A DNA stretch of 64,000 nt, from NCBI GenBank assembly GCA_963667375.1, contig OY763323.1, forward strand, positions 3,100,001-3,164,000. The letters are read 5' to 3'. The notes below the pieces were generated by a model. That model had not been told where the DNA came from and did no database searches. It saw only the letters and a list, made by a program, of their open reading frames with translations. Positions 52,196-61,905 of this stretch are shown piece by piece. The translations under genes and the position numbers were made by a program. The DNA is from G963556115 sp963667375 (GTDB taxonomy: Bacteria > Planctomycetota > SZUA-567). How positions within the stretch are numbered: position 1 is the first letter of the stretch; each line of letters begins with the position of its first letter.

Positions 52196-53059
52196 CTATT
52201 CATTCTCTCTTCTGGTAAAAACCACCAGCCGTCTTTTCTGATTTGTATTTGGAAGATCATATTTATAATCAGCGGTCATCTTATAGATACCTTTGAAATC
52301 CTGCTGCGCATCGGTTATTTCCTGACCACATGCAGGCCCCTTCATGAACATTACTTCGCCACCGGCAGAAATAAACGGCTCAACACGCTTGAGAGTCGCC
52401 GGTATTATTTCAACGGCTCGGGTAACGATTGTCATCGCCCGCAACGGTGAATCTTCACGAACACTCTTGGGATATATTGTAACATTATCCAGTCCCAGCT
52501 CGTCTTTCACCATTTCCAGAAACCGCACTCGCTTCCCCCGGCTCTCCGCCAGTACTACCGGCAGATCCGGTCTGCGGATGGCAATCGGAGCTCCAGGAAA
52601 TCCCGGACCAGAACCGATATCAAGCAGCGGCCCTCTAAGTTCATGAATATCTGCGACGATGGCACAGTCAATAAAATGCTTTAAAACAGTAGCCTCAATC
52701 CCCATAATTCGCGTGAGATCAAGTTCAGCATTCATTTTACGTAGAAGAAGATAATATTTCCAGAACTGCTCCAGTTCCCGTTCGCTTATTTCAAAAGACC
52801 GTTCGGAAAAAAGACGCCGCATATAATCAACAGTAGCCTCTTCTTTTTCATAAAATGAATAATCATACGGCCGCTTCCCATCGGAAAAACCTTTCTGGCG
52901 GTTACTGGTGATTTTCTTTTTAACCGCAAACTTCTTCACAACTTTTTTGCTGCTACTGTTCTTCTTAGCTCTTTTCTTATTTACATCAAAATCCGATAGG
53001 TGCCCACGGCTGGCACCATAACTGGTATTCTTCTTTTTCCCGCTTATTTTCTTGGTCAT
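52196..53059 (-). CDS. rsmG: RsmG, 16S rRNA (guanine-527-N7)-methyltransferase, with basic N-terminal extension
   Basis: Protein of 287 residues. The methyltransferase part (about 85-287) has LDLTRIMG, LDIGSGPGFPGAPIAIRRPDLPVVLAESRGKRVRFL (motif I), VTIVTRAVE-like TIVTRAVE, and FMKGPACGQEI, all RsmG hallmarks. The first 75 or so residues are Lys-rich and low-complexity (KKRAKKNSSSKKVVKKFAVKKK), absent in most RsmG (about 207 residues). It may be an RNA-binding tail. Divergent from the pseudouridine synthase gene. Confidence 0.9.
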   Translation of the reverse strand: MTKKISGKKKNTSYGASRGHLSDFDVNKKRAKKNSSSKKVVKKFAVKKKITSNRQKGFSDGKRPYDYSFYEKEEATVDYMRRLFSERSFEISERELEQFWKYYLLLRKMNAELDLTRIMGIEATVLKHFIDCAIVADIHELRGPLLDIGSGPGFPGAPIAIRRPDLPVVLAESRGKRVRFLEMVKDELGLDNVTIYPKSVREDSPLRAMTIVTRAVEIIPATLKRVEPFISAGGEVMFMKGPACGQEITDAQQDFKGIYKMTADYKYDLPNTNQKRRLVVFTRRENE

Positions 53060-53194
53060 CTAGCATTCATCTCCTTATTCAACCATAAATTTAATAATAA
53101 TATTATTACTGTAAATTACAAGCTCGATTTGGAATTTATTCCGATTGCATGAGTAATCAAAGCAGCTATAATAACGTAATGAAAGGATAAGACA

Positions 53195-53878
53195 GTGAAC
53201 TCGCCCAGTATAATATTTGAAGACAATCACCTTATAGCCGTAAACAAACCGGCCGGCATGCCCACCCAGGCTGACGACAGCAGTGATCCGTCACTGCTGG
53301 AATGGACCAGAGAATATATCCGAAACAAATACAATAAACCTGGTAACGTCTTCACGGGTCTGCTGCACCGTCTGGATCGTCCGGTGTCCGGCATCGTGTG
53401 CTTTGCCCGCACCAGTAAGGCGGCCGGCAGATTATCAGAACAGTTCAGAGCCCGCACCACCCAGAAAATCTATCACGCTATAGTCGAAGGCCACCCTGCC
53501 AGACCGGAAGCAACCCTAAAAAACTGGCTCATTCCTGGAAAGGGAGCGACACGCAACAGCAGCAAAATTGCCGTCAATAAGCAACCCGACGCCAAGCAGG
53601 CCGAACTTCGCTACAAAATCCTCAAACAACTTGATAACCGCACGCTTCTTGAAATTACTCTTCTTACCGGGCTCAAACACCAGATACGCGCACAGCTGGC
53701 GTTTATTGGCAATCCTATTGTCGGGGATTTTCGTTATTCCCCTGCAAAAATACCCGTAACCGGTATTGCTCAGGGACACGCTATTTTACTGCATGCCCAA
53801 TCTCTCACCATAACCCACCCCACTCGCAAAGAAACTCTGACTTTCACTGCTGATTATCCGCAATATTTTTCCCTTTAA
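53195..53878 (+). CDS. RluA-family pseudouridine synthase
   Basis: RNA pseudouridine synthase of 227 residues. IIFEDNHLIAVNKPAGMPTQ start, the catalytic Asp motif GLLHRLDRPVSGIVCFARTSKAA, ITLLTGLKHQIRAQLAFIGNPIVGDFRY. No N-terminal S4 domain, so it is the short single-domain type (RluC/RluA relatives that act on rRNA or tRNA). Exact site unknown. AAGGATAAG precedes the GTG start at 53195. Confidence 0.88.
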   Translation: MNSPSIIFEDNHLIAVNKPAGMPTQADDSSDPSLLEWTREYIRNKYNKPGNVFTGLLHRLDRPVSGIVCFARTSKAAGRLSEQFRARTTQKIYHAIVEGHPARPEATLKNWLIPGKGATRNSSKIAVNKQPDAKQAELRYKILKQLDNRTLLEITLLTGLKHQIRAQLAFIGNPIVGDFRYSPAKIPVTGIAQGHAILLHAQSLTITHPTRKETLTFTADYPQYFSL

Positions 53879-54030
53879 GCACTGCATTCTCAATTATTTT
53901 GCATACCTTTTCAAAAAAAAATAAAACTGCGTGTTACTTTTTATCTCCGTCTCCCATTAACCCTACATAGAAACGAAGTAAAGTTGCCTGGCAGCAAACT
54001 TATAATTAAAATAATTTGCAGGAGAGATAT

Positions 54031-54234
54031 ATGAAAAAAATATTATTAAGTACAGTAATTATCGCCGCTGTACTTACACCAATGGTACTTGCGGCAAGTC
54101 CCGAAACGGAATTTCATGATTTTGAGAATAGCCAGAATCAGATAAGCGTGACAACAAATTCAGATAGCTTATCAGATTTCTGTCCAAACGAAACACCTAG
54201 TTACCGAAGAAATTCCAACAATTGCGGTTACTAA
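54031..54234 (+). CDS. small secreted protein
   Basis: Protein of 67 residues: a signal peptide (KKILLSTVIIAAVLTPMVLAA, cleavage near residue 22) and a 45-residue polar tail with two Cys (FCPNETP, NCGY) that could form a disulfide. AGGAGAG precedes ATG 54031; the earlier in-frame ATG 54016 overlaps that site. No homology recognised. First of three adjacent secreted genes. Confidence 0.65.
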   Translation: MKKILLSTVIIAAVLTPMVLAASPETEFHDFENSQNQISVTTNSDSLSDFCPNETPSYRRNSNNCGY

Positions 54235-54335
54235 GTCTTTAATATCCTAACTGACAAATACAATCAAACATTCAAACATTTAAACATTTTTATACGTTAT
54301 GAGTTATTAATTAAAGACAAATGGGGGAAGTTATT

Positions 54336-54785
54336 ATGAAAAGCGTTATTCTCGGGCTAGGTATTCTAGTTATTATTACCTGTTCCACTACAGTATCAGC
54401 AGCAGACAACTGGAAAAAACATTCAAAAAAAACTGATGATTCTACTCAGACAACCCAAAACACCAAGAAACACAACAACAGCAAGAACAATAGTATGAAC
54501 AATAATTCCAGCAGCGTTCATCATAATTCTGATAATCGGAAGAGTAATGACCGAGACTTTGAGCGTCAGAATAACAATAACCGAGATTTCAATCATCAGA
54601 ACAATAATAATCGTGATTTCGAGAATCAGAATAATAGAAATGACGGAAGACCACCTGAGAACAGACCTGATTTTAACAACTCTCGTAATAGCCAGCCTAA
54701 AATTGAACCACCACATGATGACGACATGAGGCGTGATTTTCGCGACCTTGAAAATTATGAAGATTCGGATAACTCAAGCAATTAG
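54336..54785 (+). CDS. secreted Asn-rich repeat protein
   Basis: Protein of 149 residues with a signal peptide (KSVILGLGILVIITCSTTVSA) and a low-complexity, Asn/Asp/Arg/Ser-rich mature part. A short repeat of about 11-12 residues with core NNNNRDF occurs three times (QNNNNRDFNHQNNNNRDFENQN). It should be disordered and strongly hydrophilic. GGGGGA stands before ATG 54336. Function not recognised; neighbouring genes suggest an envelope role. Confidence 0.65.
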   Translation: MKSVILGLGILVIITCSTTVSAADNWKKHSKKTDDSTQTTQNTKKHNNSKNNSMNNNSSSVHHNSDNRKSNDRDFERQNNNNRDFNHQNNNNRDFENQNNRNDGRPPENRPDFNNSRNSQPKIEPPHDDDMRRDFRDLENYEDSDNSSN

Positions 54786-54830
54786 TAATCCCGCTTTTCA
54801 TAATTAATTTACCCTTAATAAGGAGATATT

Positions 54831-56201
54831 ATGAACATTAAACATGTAACAACGGCCTTTATTCTGGCTTCAGCAATATTTACTCAAGCATCTTTCGCAG
54901 CTGACACGCAACCGCAAGCAACTGCGAACAATGCAGAAAATCAGAGTACAGCAGCTAATACTGAGCAGTTCCCGCCAAGATTTGCACAAAAACTTGCTCA
55001 AATGAAATTTTTCAAAGATTATAAAGAAAAAGAAGGCGAGCTGCTCAAGGATTTAAGAACTCTCAACCGCGAAGAAGCGGAAACCAGACTTACAGATTTC
55101 TATACCGGTGTTTTCGAGTCTATCCCTGATCGCAACTCACGTTTTTCGAGTCGTGTAACCGCAATGATCAATGATCTTGATCTCCCGGCAGAAGTTAAAG
55201 AAGAGGTTATTGCCAAGCTTGACAACTATCCTGCCGCCCAGACGCAGCAGATGCAGGAAGAAGTAATCAATTTTGCCAAGAGTCTGCTGGATCTTCCCGC
55301 AGGAAAACGTGAAAATGCCATAGCCGGTTATAATGAATATGTAGCCCGGTTTATTATCGGCAACGGGGGTAAGAGACATAATATGGATAAAGGTCCCAAT
55401 CACATGGGACGTATGGGTAGAGGAATGGACTTCAATAAAGGAAACTGCCCAGCAGCTGATTTCAATGGTGCCCCTGAATTCAGACCAATGATGCCGATGC
55501 AGGGTCGAGGAATGGGGAATCCAGCCTTTTCAATGCTTCCCCCCAGACAGCAGATGAATCCTGCAGCCTGTATGAATAACCCTGGCTTTAATGGTATGCA
55601 GCCTGGACCAGAAAGACACGGACACATGCGGGGTTTCAGTGATAAAATGGCAAGACCCGACTTCATGGGTATGCAGCCTCAGGCCATGAATATGCGGAAT
55701 TGTCCATTCCCGTTCATGGGGATGCAGCCAAATCCTCAAATGCAGGGAAGAGCCCCAATGGGATTTCCACCGGCAATGCCTAACCCAGGTTTCAATGGCA
55801 ATATCGGACCACGCTGTCCAATGGCAATGCAGATGCAGGGTAATAAACCTCCAATGCCTTGCCCATGGTTTAACAATATGCCAAAAGCACCGGAGCAGAT
55901 GAATAATATGCCAGAGTATCCCAATGCAGCACCTAACCAGTCTTTTATGGGAATGCCAGGAAGGCATCATGAACGAGGTATGAATAAATTTAAACAGCCA
56001 GGTTGCAGACAGAATTTCCAGGGAATGCCGCCTTTCATGAAAAACAATTTCCAGCGCCCGGATCCAAGGTTTTATTATGGACCGCAGGCTCCAGCAACAG
56101 ACGCACCTGAAGGCATGATGCAGACACCGCCACCGGCACCGCAGGATGAAGAACAAATTCCAGAAGATCAGCCGGCACCACAACAACCAGAGAATGAATA
56201 G
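54831..56201 (+). CDS. secreted Met/Pro/Asn-rich protein
   Basis: Protein of 456 residues. A signal peptide (VTTAFILASAIFTQASFAA), then a helical domain (about 45-175) with several short amphipathic helices, then 280 residues rich in Met, Pro, Asn, Gly and Phe with many GMQP / PGFNGM / FMGMQ repeats, His and Cys. Met-rich stretches can bind copper(I); CpxP/Spy-type periplasmic proteins share the helix-rich head, but similarity is weak. Metal binding or matrix function is inference. Last of the secreted trio, with a strong terminator after it. Confidence 0.6.
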   Translation: MNIKHVTTAFILASAIFTQASFAADTQPQATANNAENQSTAANTEQFPPRFAQKLAQMKFFKDYKEKEGELLKDLRTLNREEAETRLTDFYTGVFESIPDRNSRFSSRVTAMINDLDLPAEVKEEVIAKLDNYPAAQTQQMQEEVINFAKSLLDLPAGKRENAIAGYNEYVARFIIGNGGKRHNMDKGPNHMGRMGRGMDFNKGNCPAADFNGAPEFRPMMPMQGRGMGNPAFSMLPPRQQMNPAACMNNPGFNGMQPGPERHGHMRGFSDKMARPDFMGMQPQAMNMRNCPFPFMGMQPNPQMQGRAPMGFPPAMPNPGFNGNIGPRCPMAMQMQGNKPPMPCPWFNNMPKAPEQMNNMPEYPNAAPNQSFMGMPGRHHERGMNKFKQPGCRQNFQGMPPFMKNNFQRPDPRFYYGPQAPATDAPEGMMQTPPPAPQDEEQIPEDQPAPQQPENE

Positions 56202-56238
56202 ATTTCTCCCGACTTTCCTTCTCTGATACATCCCTATA

Positions 56239-56281
56239 AATAAATAATGGAGTACAGTTCTTCTGTACTCCATTATTTATT
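56239..56281. terminator. bidirectional terminator after the secreted trio
   Basis: Nineteen-pair perfect stem (56239-56257 with 56263-56281), five-base loop, with A/T-rich flanks on both sides, between convergent genes. Confidence 0.9.
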
Positions 56282-56294
56282 CAAAATCAAGCAA

Positions 56295-57557
56295 CTAAAA
56301 ATCACTCAGACGAGAATCATCAAGAGTAGCAAAATAATCTTTGATCGTCTGGGCTCTGCGTATTCTGGTATAAGAACCATCCTGATGCATAAGGTACTCT
56401 GCTGGGCGTAATTTAGCGTTATAATTAAATCCCATGGCATATCCATGAGCTCCAGCATCACAAATTACCAGATAATCACCTATCTCTATCTCGGGAAGCA
56501 TACGGTCAACAGCAAACTTGTCACAGTTCTCACAAAGGCTGCCGACAATATCATACTTCTCCGTCTTTTTGGCGTTCTCCTTGCCTAAAACCACAATATG
56601 ATGGTAAGCGCCATACATCCCGGGGCGCATCAGGTCGGCCATACTGGCATCAACCCCCTTATATTTCTTGTAGATATTTTTTTCATGCAAAACTCTGGTA
56701 ACCAGATATCCCGCATCACCGGTTATCATACGTCCCATCTCTGAAAAAATCTTAAGGCTCATGCCGGCAGGAACTATCAGACGTTCATACTCCTCTTTTA
56801 TGCCTTTACCAACCACCGCTAAGTCAACCGCCTTATCCTCAGGACGGTAAGGGATGCCTATACCGCCACCGATATTGATAAATTCAAATTCGATACCGAC
56901 CTTATTGCTTATTTCCAGAACAGCTTCGAAAAGTATACGCGCCGTCTCAACAAAATAACTGTCTGTAAGCTCATTAGATGCAACCATCGTATGCAGTCCG
57001 AACCGTTTTACTCCTTTAGCTTTAAGCTTTCCATAAGCCTCAAGCAGCTGTGCAAAAGTCAGACCGTATTTTGCTTCCAGAGGGCTGCCGATAATAGCAT
57101 TCCCCTCTTTAGCCTCTCCCGGATTGAACCGACAGCAGGCAATCTTCGGCAGCCGCCCTACATTCTTCTCATAAAAATCGATATGAGTTATATCATCAAA
57201 ATTAATAATTGCTCCCAGTTCATCGGCTCTTACAAATTCAGAAGCCGGAGTTTCATTGGAAGTAAACATGATTCTTTCACCGGTTATACCCACCGCATCA
57301 GACATCAACAGTTCCGGCAGTGAACTGCAATCAGCACCACAGCCCTCGTCATACATAATGTCCAGAATACGGGTATTTGGACAAGCTTTCACCGCATAAA
57401 AATTTCTATACCCCTCACACCAGGAAAATGCACTTTGCAAACGCTTGATATTCCCTCTGATCGCGTTTTCATCATACAGATAAAAAGGTCTTTGACCATT
57501 TTCAGCTATAATTTTATCTACAATTTCCTTATCAAATGGAAGTTTGTCCTTCTCCAT
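56295..57557 (-). CDS. lysA: diaminopimelate decarboxylase-like PLP enzyme
   Basis: Fold-type III PLP decarboxylase of 420 residues. PFYLYDENAIRGNI, PLP lysine in NFYAVKACPN, GADCSSLPEL, FRFNPG-like CRFNPG, phosphate loop NIGGGIGIPYRPED, EMGRMITG and CENCDKFAVDR (Cys from the partner subunit) are present. It should turn meso-diaminopimelate into lysine. Two other family members (ornithine/arginine-type or carboxynorspermidine decarboxylase) are possible; the SLCENCDKF pattern fits LysA. Monocistronic between terminators. Confidence 0.8.
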   Translation of the reverse strand: MEKDKLPFDKEIVDKIIAENGQRPFYLYDENAIRGNIKRLQSAFSWCEGYRNFYAVKACPNTRILDIMYDEGCGADCSSLPELLMSDAVGITGERIMFTSNETPASEFVRADELGAIINFDDITHIDFYEKNVGRLPKIACCRFNPGEAKEGNAIIGSPLEAKYGLTFAQLLEAYGKLKAKGVKRFGLHTMVASNELTDSYFVETARILFEAVLEISNKVGIEFEFINIGGGIGIPYRPEDKAVDLAVVGKGIKEEYERLIVPAGMSLKIFSEMGRMITGDAGYLVTRVLHEKNIYKKYKGVDASMADLMRPGMYGAYHHIVVLGKENAKKTEKYDIVGSLCENCDKFAVDRMLPEIEIGDYLVICDAGAHGYAMGFNYNAKLRPAEYLMHQDGSYTRIRRAQTIKDYFATLDDSRLSDF

Positions 57558-57658
57558 ATTTATCTCCTGACATTGTTTATTAAACTCAAAATAATTTTAA
57601 TCAATCTCATATAATACTAAAGAGAATGCTTTAACATACAATGACCTTCAATAAAAAA

Positions 57659-57695
57659 ATCGGTTACTGCCACCTATTAAGCGGCAGTAACCGAT
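57659..57695 (-). terminator. terminator of the pnp gene
   Basis: Thirteen-pair perfect stem (57659-57671 with 57683-57695), 11-base loop, followed on the minus strand by a run of T. Confidence 0.9.
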
Positions 57696-57734
57696 CAGAT
57701 ACTTTTACAGCAAGTACTATTCTAAAATGATCGC

Positions 57735-59921
57735 TTATTTACGTCCTCTGTTATCACGGCGTGGAGCGCGGTTATTACGAGCTGGAGGGGTATATTCCTC
57801 ACCGCGTTCCTCAAGAATAACAGCCTTGCGGCTCAGACGAATTTTACCCTGATTATCAATCTCAAGAACTTTGACCTTGAGTTCATCACCAACATTAACA
57901 ATACCGTCAATCTCTTTGATAAACTGATCACTAAGTTCTGAAACATGGCACATTCCCTCAATACCAGGGAGAATCTCAACAAAACAACCGAACTCACGTA
58001 CCCCGGTTACAGGACCGGTATAAACCTTACCCACCTCTGCAACCTGACACATTGATTGAATCTTCGCAACCGCAGCTTTGAGCGCATCACCGTCAGGAGC
58101 ACAGATAGTTACCTCGGCAACATCACCATTCTCCTCGATATTGATTTCACACTTGGTCTGTTCCTGCATTGCCTTGATTGTTTCGCCACCCTTACCGATA
58201 AGTTTACCCATGAACTCACTTGGAACCTTTACCATTTCAAGGCGAGGCGCATGTTCATTTATTTCTGAACGTGGCTCTGCAATACAATCGGTAATAATAC
58301 CAAGAATGTGATCAAGACCGCTTCGTGCCTGCTTCAGTGCTTTCTTCATTGTCTCCTGTGAAATACCGGTGATCTTAATGTCCATCTGCAGTGCAGTGAT
58401 ACCCTCTAAGGTACCGCAGACTTTAAAGTCCATATCTCCATAGTGGTCTTCATCACCGAGGATATCAGTAATAATTACAGGTTCTTCACCATCATCCTGA
58501 ATCAGTCCCATAGCAATACCTGCAACTGGTGCCTTAATCGGAACACCGGCATCCATAAGAGCCAGAGTGCTGCCGCAGACAGTGGCCATGGAAGATGATC
58601 CGTTCATCTCCAGAACCTCACTAACCGCGCGACAGGTATACGCAAAGCCCTGATCATGCGGCATAACCGCCTGTAAAGCACGCTGCGCCAGCATACCATG
58701 ACCGATATCACGACGTCCGGGACCGCGTGGAGCACGCGCCTCACCTACAGAGAAGCCTGGTGCCTGATAGTGAACATACCACATCTCATCATACGGCTCA
58801 TGCAGACCGTCAACCTTCTGCGCGTCAAGAGCAGAACCAAGGGTCATTGTAATCAGCGCCTGAGTCTCACCACGAGTGAAGAGCGCAGAACCATGAGTAC
58901 GAGGCAGAACACCGATACGGCAGTCGATTGGACGTACGGTATACAGATCACGTCCATCAATACGGTCATTATCCTTGATATACTTACGGACGACCTCTGT
59001 CTTGACAATTGAAACTGCTTCTTTAACTTCAGCCGCAGTTGGTCCCTCTTCCTCGCTGTCTTCAGCTACCGCAAATTCCTCAACCAGCGCATCTTTCACC
59101 TCACTGAACGCTTTTGCTCTGCCATCCTTATAAGGAGTTCTCATTGCAGCGGCGATACGCTCTCTTCCAGCCTTCCGGACAGCGTCCAGACAAGCAGGCA
59201 ATTCCGGTTCAACAAATTCAATAGGCTCTTTACCTGCCTTGCTCACAAGCTCGGATACCATTTCACAGATCTGTTTGATGATCTCGTGCCCCTGATACAG
59301 CGCTTCAAGCATAGCCTCTTCAGAAATATTATTCGCCCCTGCCTCGACCATGGTTATAGAATCAGCGGTACCGGCAATTGTCAGATTAAGATCAGACTTG
59401 CGAACCTCGGTTTCGGTTGGATTGATAATAAACTGACCATCAATAATTCCAACTCTGACTGCACCTACAGGTCCGGCAAATGGTACGCCTGAAAGACTGC
59501 AGGCACAGGCCGCACCGATCATACTCAGAATATCGCCAGGATTCTCCATATCGCTTGAAAGCACGATAGACTGAATAATTACATCACGATTGAAGCCACT
59601 GGGAAATAACGGACGGATAGGACGATCTGTCAGACGCATGGTAAGTGTCTCATGAGTTGACGGCGCTTTTTCACGCTTGAAGAAACCGCCAGGGAATTTT
59701 CCGGCAGCATAAGTCTTTTCGCGGTAATCAACCATCAGAGGGAAGAAATCACCATCATCTCTCTCCTCACCCAAAGCCATGGCCGACAGTACAACAGTAT
59801 CACCATACTGCACCAGACAGGCTCCTGCTGCCTGTTTAGCAACCAGTCCAGTACTGATCTTCAGAGTTCTGCCAGCGATTTCGCGTTCAACAACAGTTTC
59901 ATTAAATCTAATTTGTTCCAT
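57735..59921 (-). CDS. pnp: polyribonucleotide nucleotidyltransferase (PNPase)
   Basis: Phosphorolytic 3'-5' exoribonuclease of 728 residues. First RNase PH domain (FPLMVDYREKTYAAGKFPGGFFKRE, RLTDRPIRPLFPSGF), helical linker, second RNase PH domain (GGSSMATVCG-like GSSSMATVCG, DEDHYGDMDFKV), KH domain (MGKLIGKGGETIKAMQE) and S1 domain (VGKVYTGPVTGVREFGCFVEI). An Arg/Asn-rich end (PPARNNRAPRRDNRGRK) can bind RNA. Order rpsO-pnp as in many bacteria; separated by a terminator. Confidence 0.97.
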   Translation of the reverse strand: MEQIRFNETVVEREIAGRTLKISTGLVAKQAAGACLVQYGDTVVLSAMALGEERDDGDFFPLMVDYREKTYAAGKFPGGFFKREKAPSTHETLTMRLTDRPIRPLFPSGFNRDVIIQSIVLSSDMENPGDILSMIGAACACSLSGVPFAGPVGAVRVGIIDGQFIINPTETEVRKSDLNLTIAGTADSITMVEAGANNISEEAMLEALYQGHEIIKQICEMVSELVSKAGKEPIEFVEPELPACLDAVRKAGRERIAAAMRTPYKDGRAKAFSEVKDALVEEFAVAEDSEEEGPTAAEVKEAVSIVKTEVVRKYIKDNDRIDGRDLYTVRPIDCRIGVLPRTHGSALFTRGETQALITMTLGSALDAQKVDGLHEPYDEMWYVHYQAPGFSVGEARAPRGPGRRDIGHGMLAQRALQAVMPHDQGFAYTCRAVSEVLEMNGSSSMATVCGSTLALMDAGVPIKAPVAGIAMGLIQDDGEEPVIITDILGDEDHYGDMDFKVCGTLEGITALQMDIKITGISQETMKKALKQARSGLDHILGIITDCIAEPRSEINEHAPRLEMVKVPSEFMGKLIGKGGETIKAMQEQTKCEINIEENGDVAEVTICAPDGDALKAAVAKIQSMCQVAEVGKVYTGPVTGVREFGCFVEILPGIEGMCHVSELSDQFIKEIDGIVNVGDELKVKVLEIDNQGKIRLSRKAVILEERGEEYTPPARNNRAPRRDNRGRK

Positions 59922-60130
59922 AAATTCTCCATAAAAGAATTGGTTCTTTGAGACGGCGATTACTCTGGCTTATCAGTGTTCACTTCATAACTTTGATAAC
60001 GGAAAGCTATAAGGTGAAAACTGAGATCCAGCAATCCCCGTGCTCAGAAAGCCAATAATAAGCATTTTTACAGCATTGCAGCAATTTCATGCCGTTAAAC
60101 TGCAAATAAAAATAATAAAATATACAGAAA

Positions 60131-60154
60131 ACAGGGTCGCACCAGCGACCCTGT
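60131..60154 (-). terminator. terminator of rpsO
   Basis: Ten-pair perfect stem ACAGGGTCGC / GCGACCCTGT, four-base loop, followed on the minus strand by TTTTCTGT. Some read-through into pnp is possible. Confidence 0.85.
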
Positions 60155-60164
60155 AATTTTGAAT

Positions 60165-60443
60165 TTAGTCAAGCTTGGCACGAAGATCAAGAGCTTTTAC
60201 AATGTTTGTATAACGCTCATGACTCTTGCTACGCAGATATTTCAGAAGATTATTACGTGAATTAACCATGCCGATAAGACCGCGGCGTGAGTGGTTATCC
60301 TTAAAATGACTACGCAGGTGATCGGTTAGAACCGCAATCTGCTTGGTCAGAAGTGCAATCTGAACCTCAGGACTGCCAGTATCGCCTTCTTTAATCGCAT
60401 ACTGCTTAATGATTTCAGCTTTTTCTTCAATTGTTAATGACAT
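60165..60443 (-). CDS. rpsO: 30S ribosomal protein S15
   Basis: Protein of 92 residues (usual 89). TGSPEVQIALLTKQIAVLTDHLRSHFKDNHSRRGLIGMVNSRNNLLKYL is the conserved 16S-binding core; KSHERYTNIVKALDLRAKLD ends it. Binds helices 20-22 of 16S rRNA. GGAG precedes the ATG. A minus-strand promoter lies upstream, at 60464-60492. Confidence 0.97.
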   Translation of the reverse strand: MSLTIEEKAEIIKQYAIKEGDTGSPEVQIALLTKQIAVLTDHLRSHFKDNHSRRGLIGMVNSRNNLLKYLRSKSHERYTNIVKALDLRAKLD

Positions 60444-60915
60444 TATCTCTCCTTGTTATTATAAATATACCGAATATGATACACGAATTCAAATAAATAA
60501 TATAATTCTCAACATCGTTTGAGTTGGACACAGACTTTGCGCAAAATCAGTATAAAAGAACAGAGGCAATTGAAGTGATATTAGATGAAAATCCCTACAG
60601 CATACTTACACCCAAATCAAACTTTAAATGAGCAAGTAACGCTGTAAATTCCAGATACCAACCACAACCGCCGTATATCAACTGTTTTTGCCGCACAGTA
60701 TTTACAAACGCTGTAGATGAAAATACCGGTTAAAACCGATGAGTTTTTAATAATAGTGAGATTTAAGGCAATTGCAAGTGTTATTTAAAAAACTCCCTAA
60801 TTTTCATAAAATTGTTTTTTATAACCTGCGGATATTTTTTCTTGCTTAAAACAAAAATATTTTCATAATACCTTTCATATATTTTATCATTATATTACAT
60901 ATAGAGGAAATATTT
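60444..60915. other. AT-rich intergenic region
   Basis: A gap of 472 bases between divergent rpsO and the secreted-protein gene. Apart from the rpsO promoter I see no gene, RNA or terminator. It contains a small inverted repeat, CGGTTAAAACCG, near 60730. Confidence 0.6.
60464..60492 (-). promoter_or_regulatory. probable rpsO promoter
   Basis: On the minus strand, TTGAAT (60492-60487), 17-base spacer, TATATT (60469-60464), giving a leader of about 15 bases before the S15 start codon. Confidence 0.5.
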
Positions 60916-61839
60916 ATGACAAGATTTTTACTTTTATACCTGATAGCACTACTTTTTTCTCCAATAGTCTTTGCTGTAGAGAACCCCTGGGACACCAGAC
61001 TTCCGATTGAATCCGGTCTTATATCCTACAAATCATCTGGAAACCTGCAGGGCAAGAAAGCACTGTACTTCAAGGATTACGGTAGAACTCGAGCAGAATA
61101 TGAGAAAACAGTGACTAAGTTAATGGGAATGACTCATATTGAAAGTACAATAACTCTAACTACACCTGACTGGATCTATACAATTGATAAACAGACCAGA
61201 ACCGGCACTAAAGAAATTAATCCCAACAGATACCTGATCAGTGAATTTAACCGCCTGTCGGAGGACGACCAGAAAAAAATAGTGGCGACTCTCAATAAAA
61301 AAGGAAAAATGGGAATTGAAGGTATGGAAGGAAAGATTGAACGCAATAAAACCAGAATCCTCGGTCTAAACTGCGATCGCATTACCCTTATGGGATCCGA
61401 GGTATATGTCATTTCTGGCACCGATATCCCACTGAAAACGACAGGAAATGCCATGGGGATTAAAGTGGAAGAGACAGCAACCTCTGTAAAACAAGGTATC
61501 CCGCCGGCTAAAGCCTTTTCACTCCCCAAAATTCATTATGAACCGCCAACTGAATCTGAAATGGAGCTGCAGCAGCAGGCAAGAGAGGTTATTCAGAGTA
61601 TTCTGGAAGATCGCCCACTACAAATTTCCGGCTTTGATGACGCAGATCAGGATGATATATCAATGGATAACACCGATTTTGAATTTGGTGATGATATAAG
61701 TGATGAACAGGCAATTCGCTTCCGCCAGCAACAGAGCAATAACACTAGAGATATAGATGAAAATACTCCAGACAACAATCAGGAAACAGCAGAACAGATT
61801 CAGCGTGGACTTACTAAAATGTTTAAAAACATGTTCTAA
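60916..61839 (+). CDS. secreted protein of unknown function
   Basis: Protein of 307 residues. A signal peptide (TRFLLLYLIALLFSPIVFA) is followed by a mainly beta-rich domain (about 25-200), reminiscent of periplasmic lipid-carrier-like DUF4412-type folds (ALYFKDYGRTRAEYEKT, GLNCDRITLMGSEVYVISGTDIPLKT). The end is helical and acidic. AGAGGAAAT before the ATG is a usable binding site. Function not recognised; I rate the domain match as weak. Confidence 0.7.
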   Translation: MTRFLLLYLIALLFSPIVFAVENPWDTRLPIESGLISYKSSGNLQGKKALYFKDYGRTRAEYEKTVTKLMGMTHIESTITLTTPDWIYTIDKQTRTGTKEINPNRYLISEFNRLSEDDQKKIVATLNKKGKMGIEGMEGKIERNKTRILGLNCDRITLMGSEVYVISGTDIPLKTTGNAMGIKVEETATSVKQGIPPAKAFSLPKIHYEPPTESEMELQQQAREVIQSILEDRPLQISGFDDADQDDISMDNTDFEFGDDISDEQAIRFRQQQSNNTRDIDENTPDNNQETAEQIQRGLTKMFKNMF

Positions 61840-61867
61840 ATGACTGCTATTCTTCGTTATTGGCTTA

Positions 61868-61905
61868 TCATAAAAGACCACCATGATAATGGTGGTCTTT
61901 TATGA
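61868..61905 (+). terminator. terminator of the secreted-protein gene
   Basis: Seventeen-pair perfect stem (61868-61884 with 61889-61905), four-base loop, with TTTTA at the base of the right arm. Confidence 0.85.

Noticed and set aside
55137..56273. Long minus-strand frames of up to 247 codons
   Set aside because: Antisense to the Met-rich secreted protein; their His/Trp-rich content mirrors its repeats.
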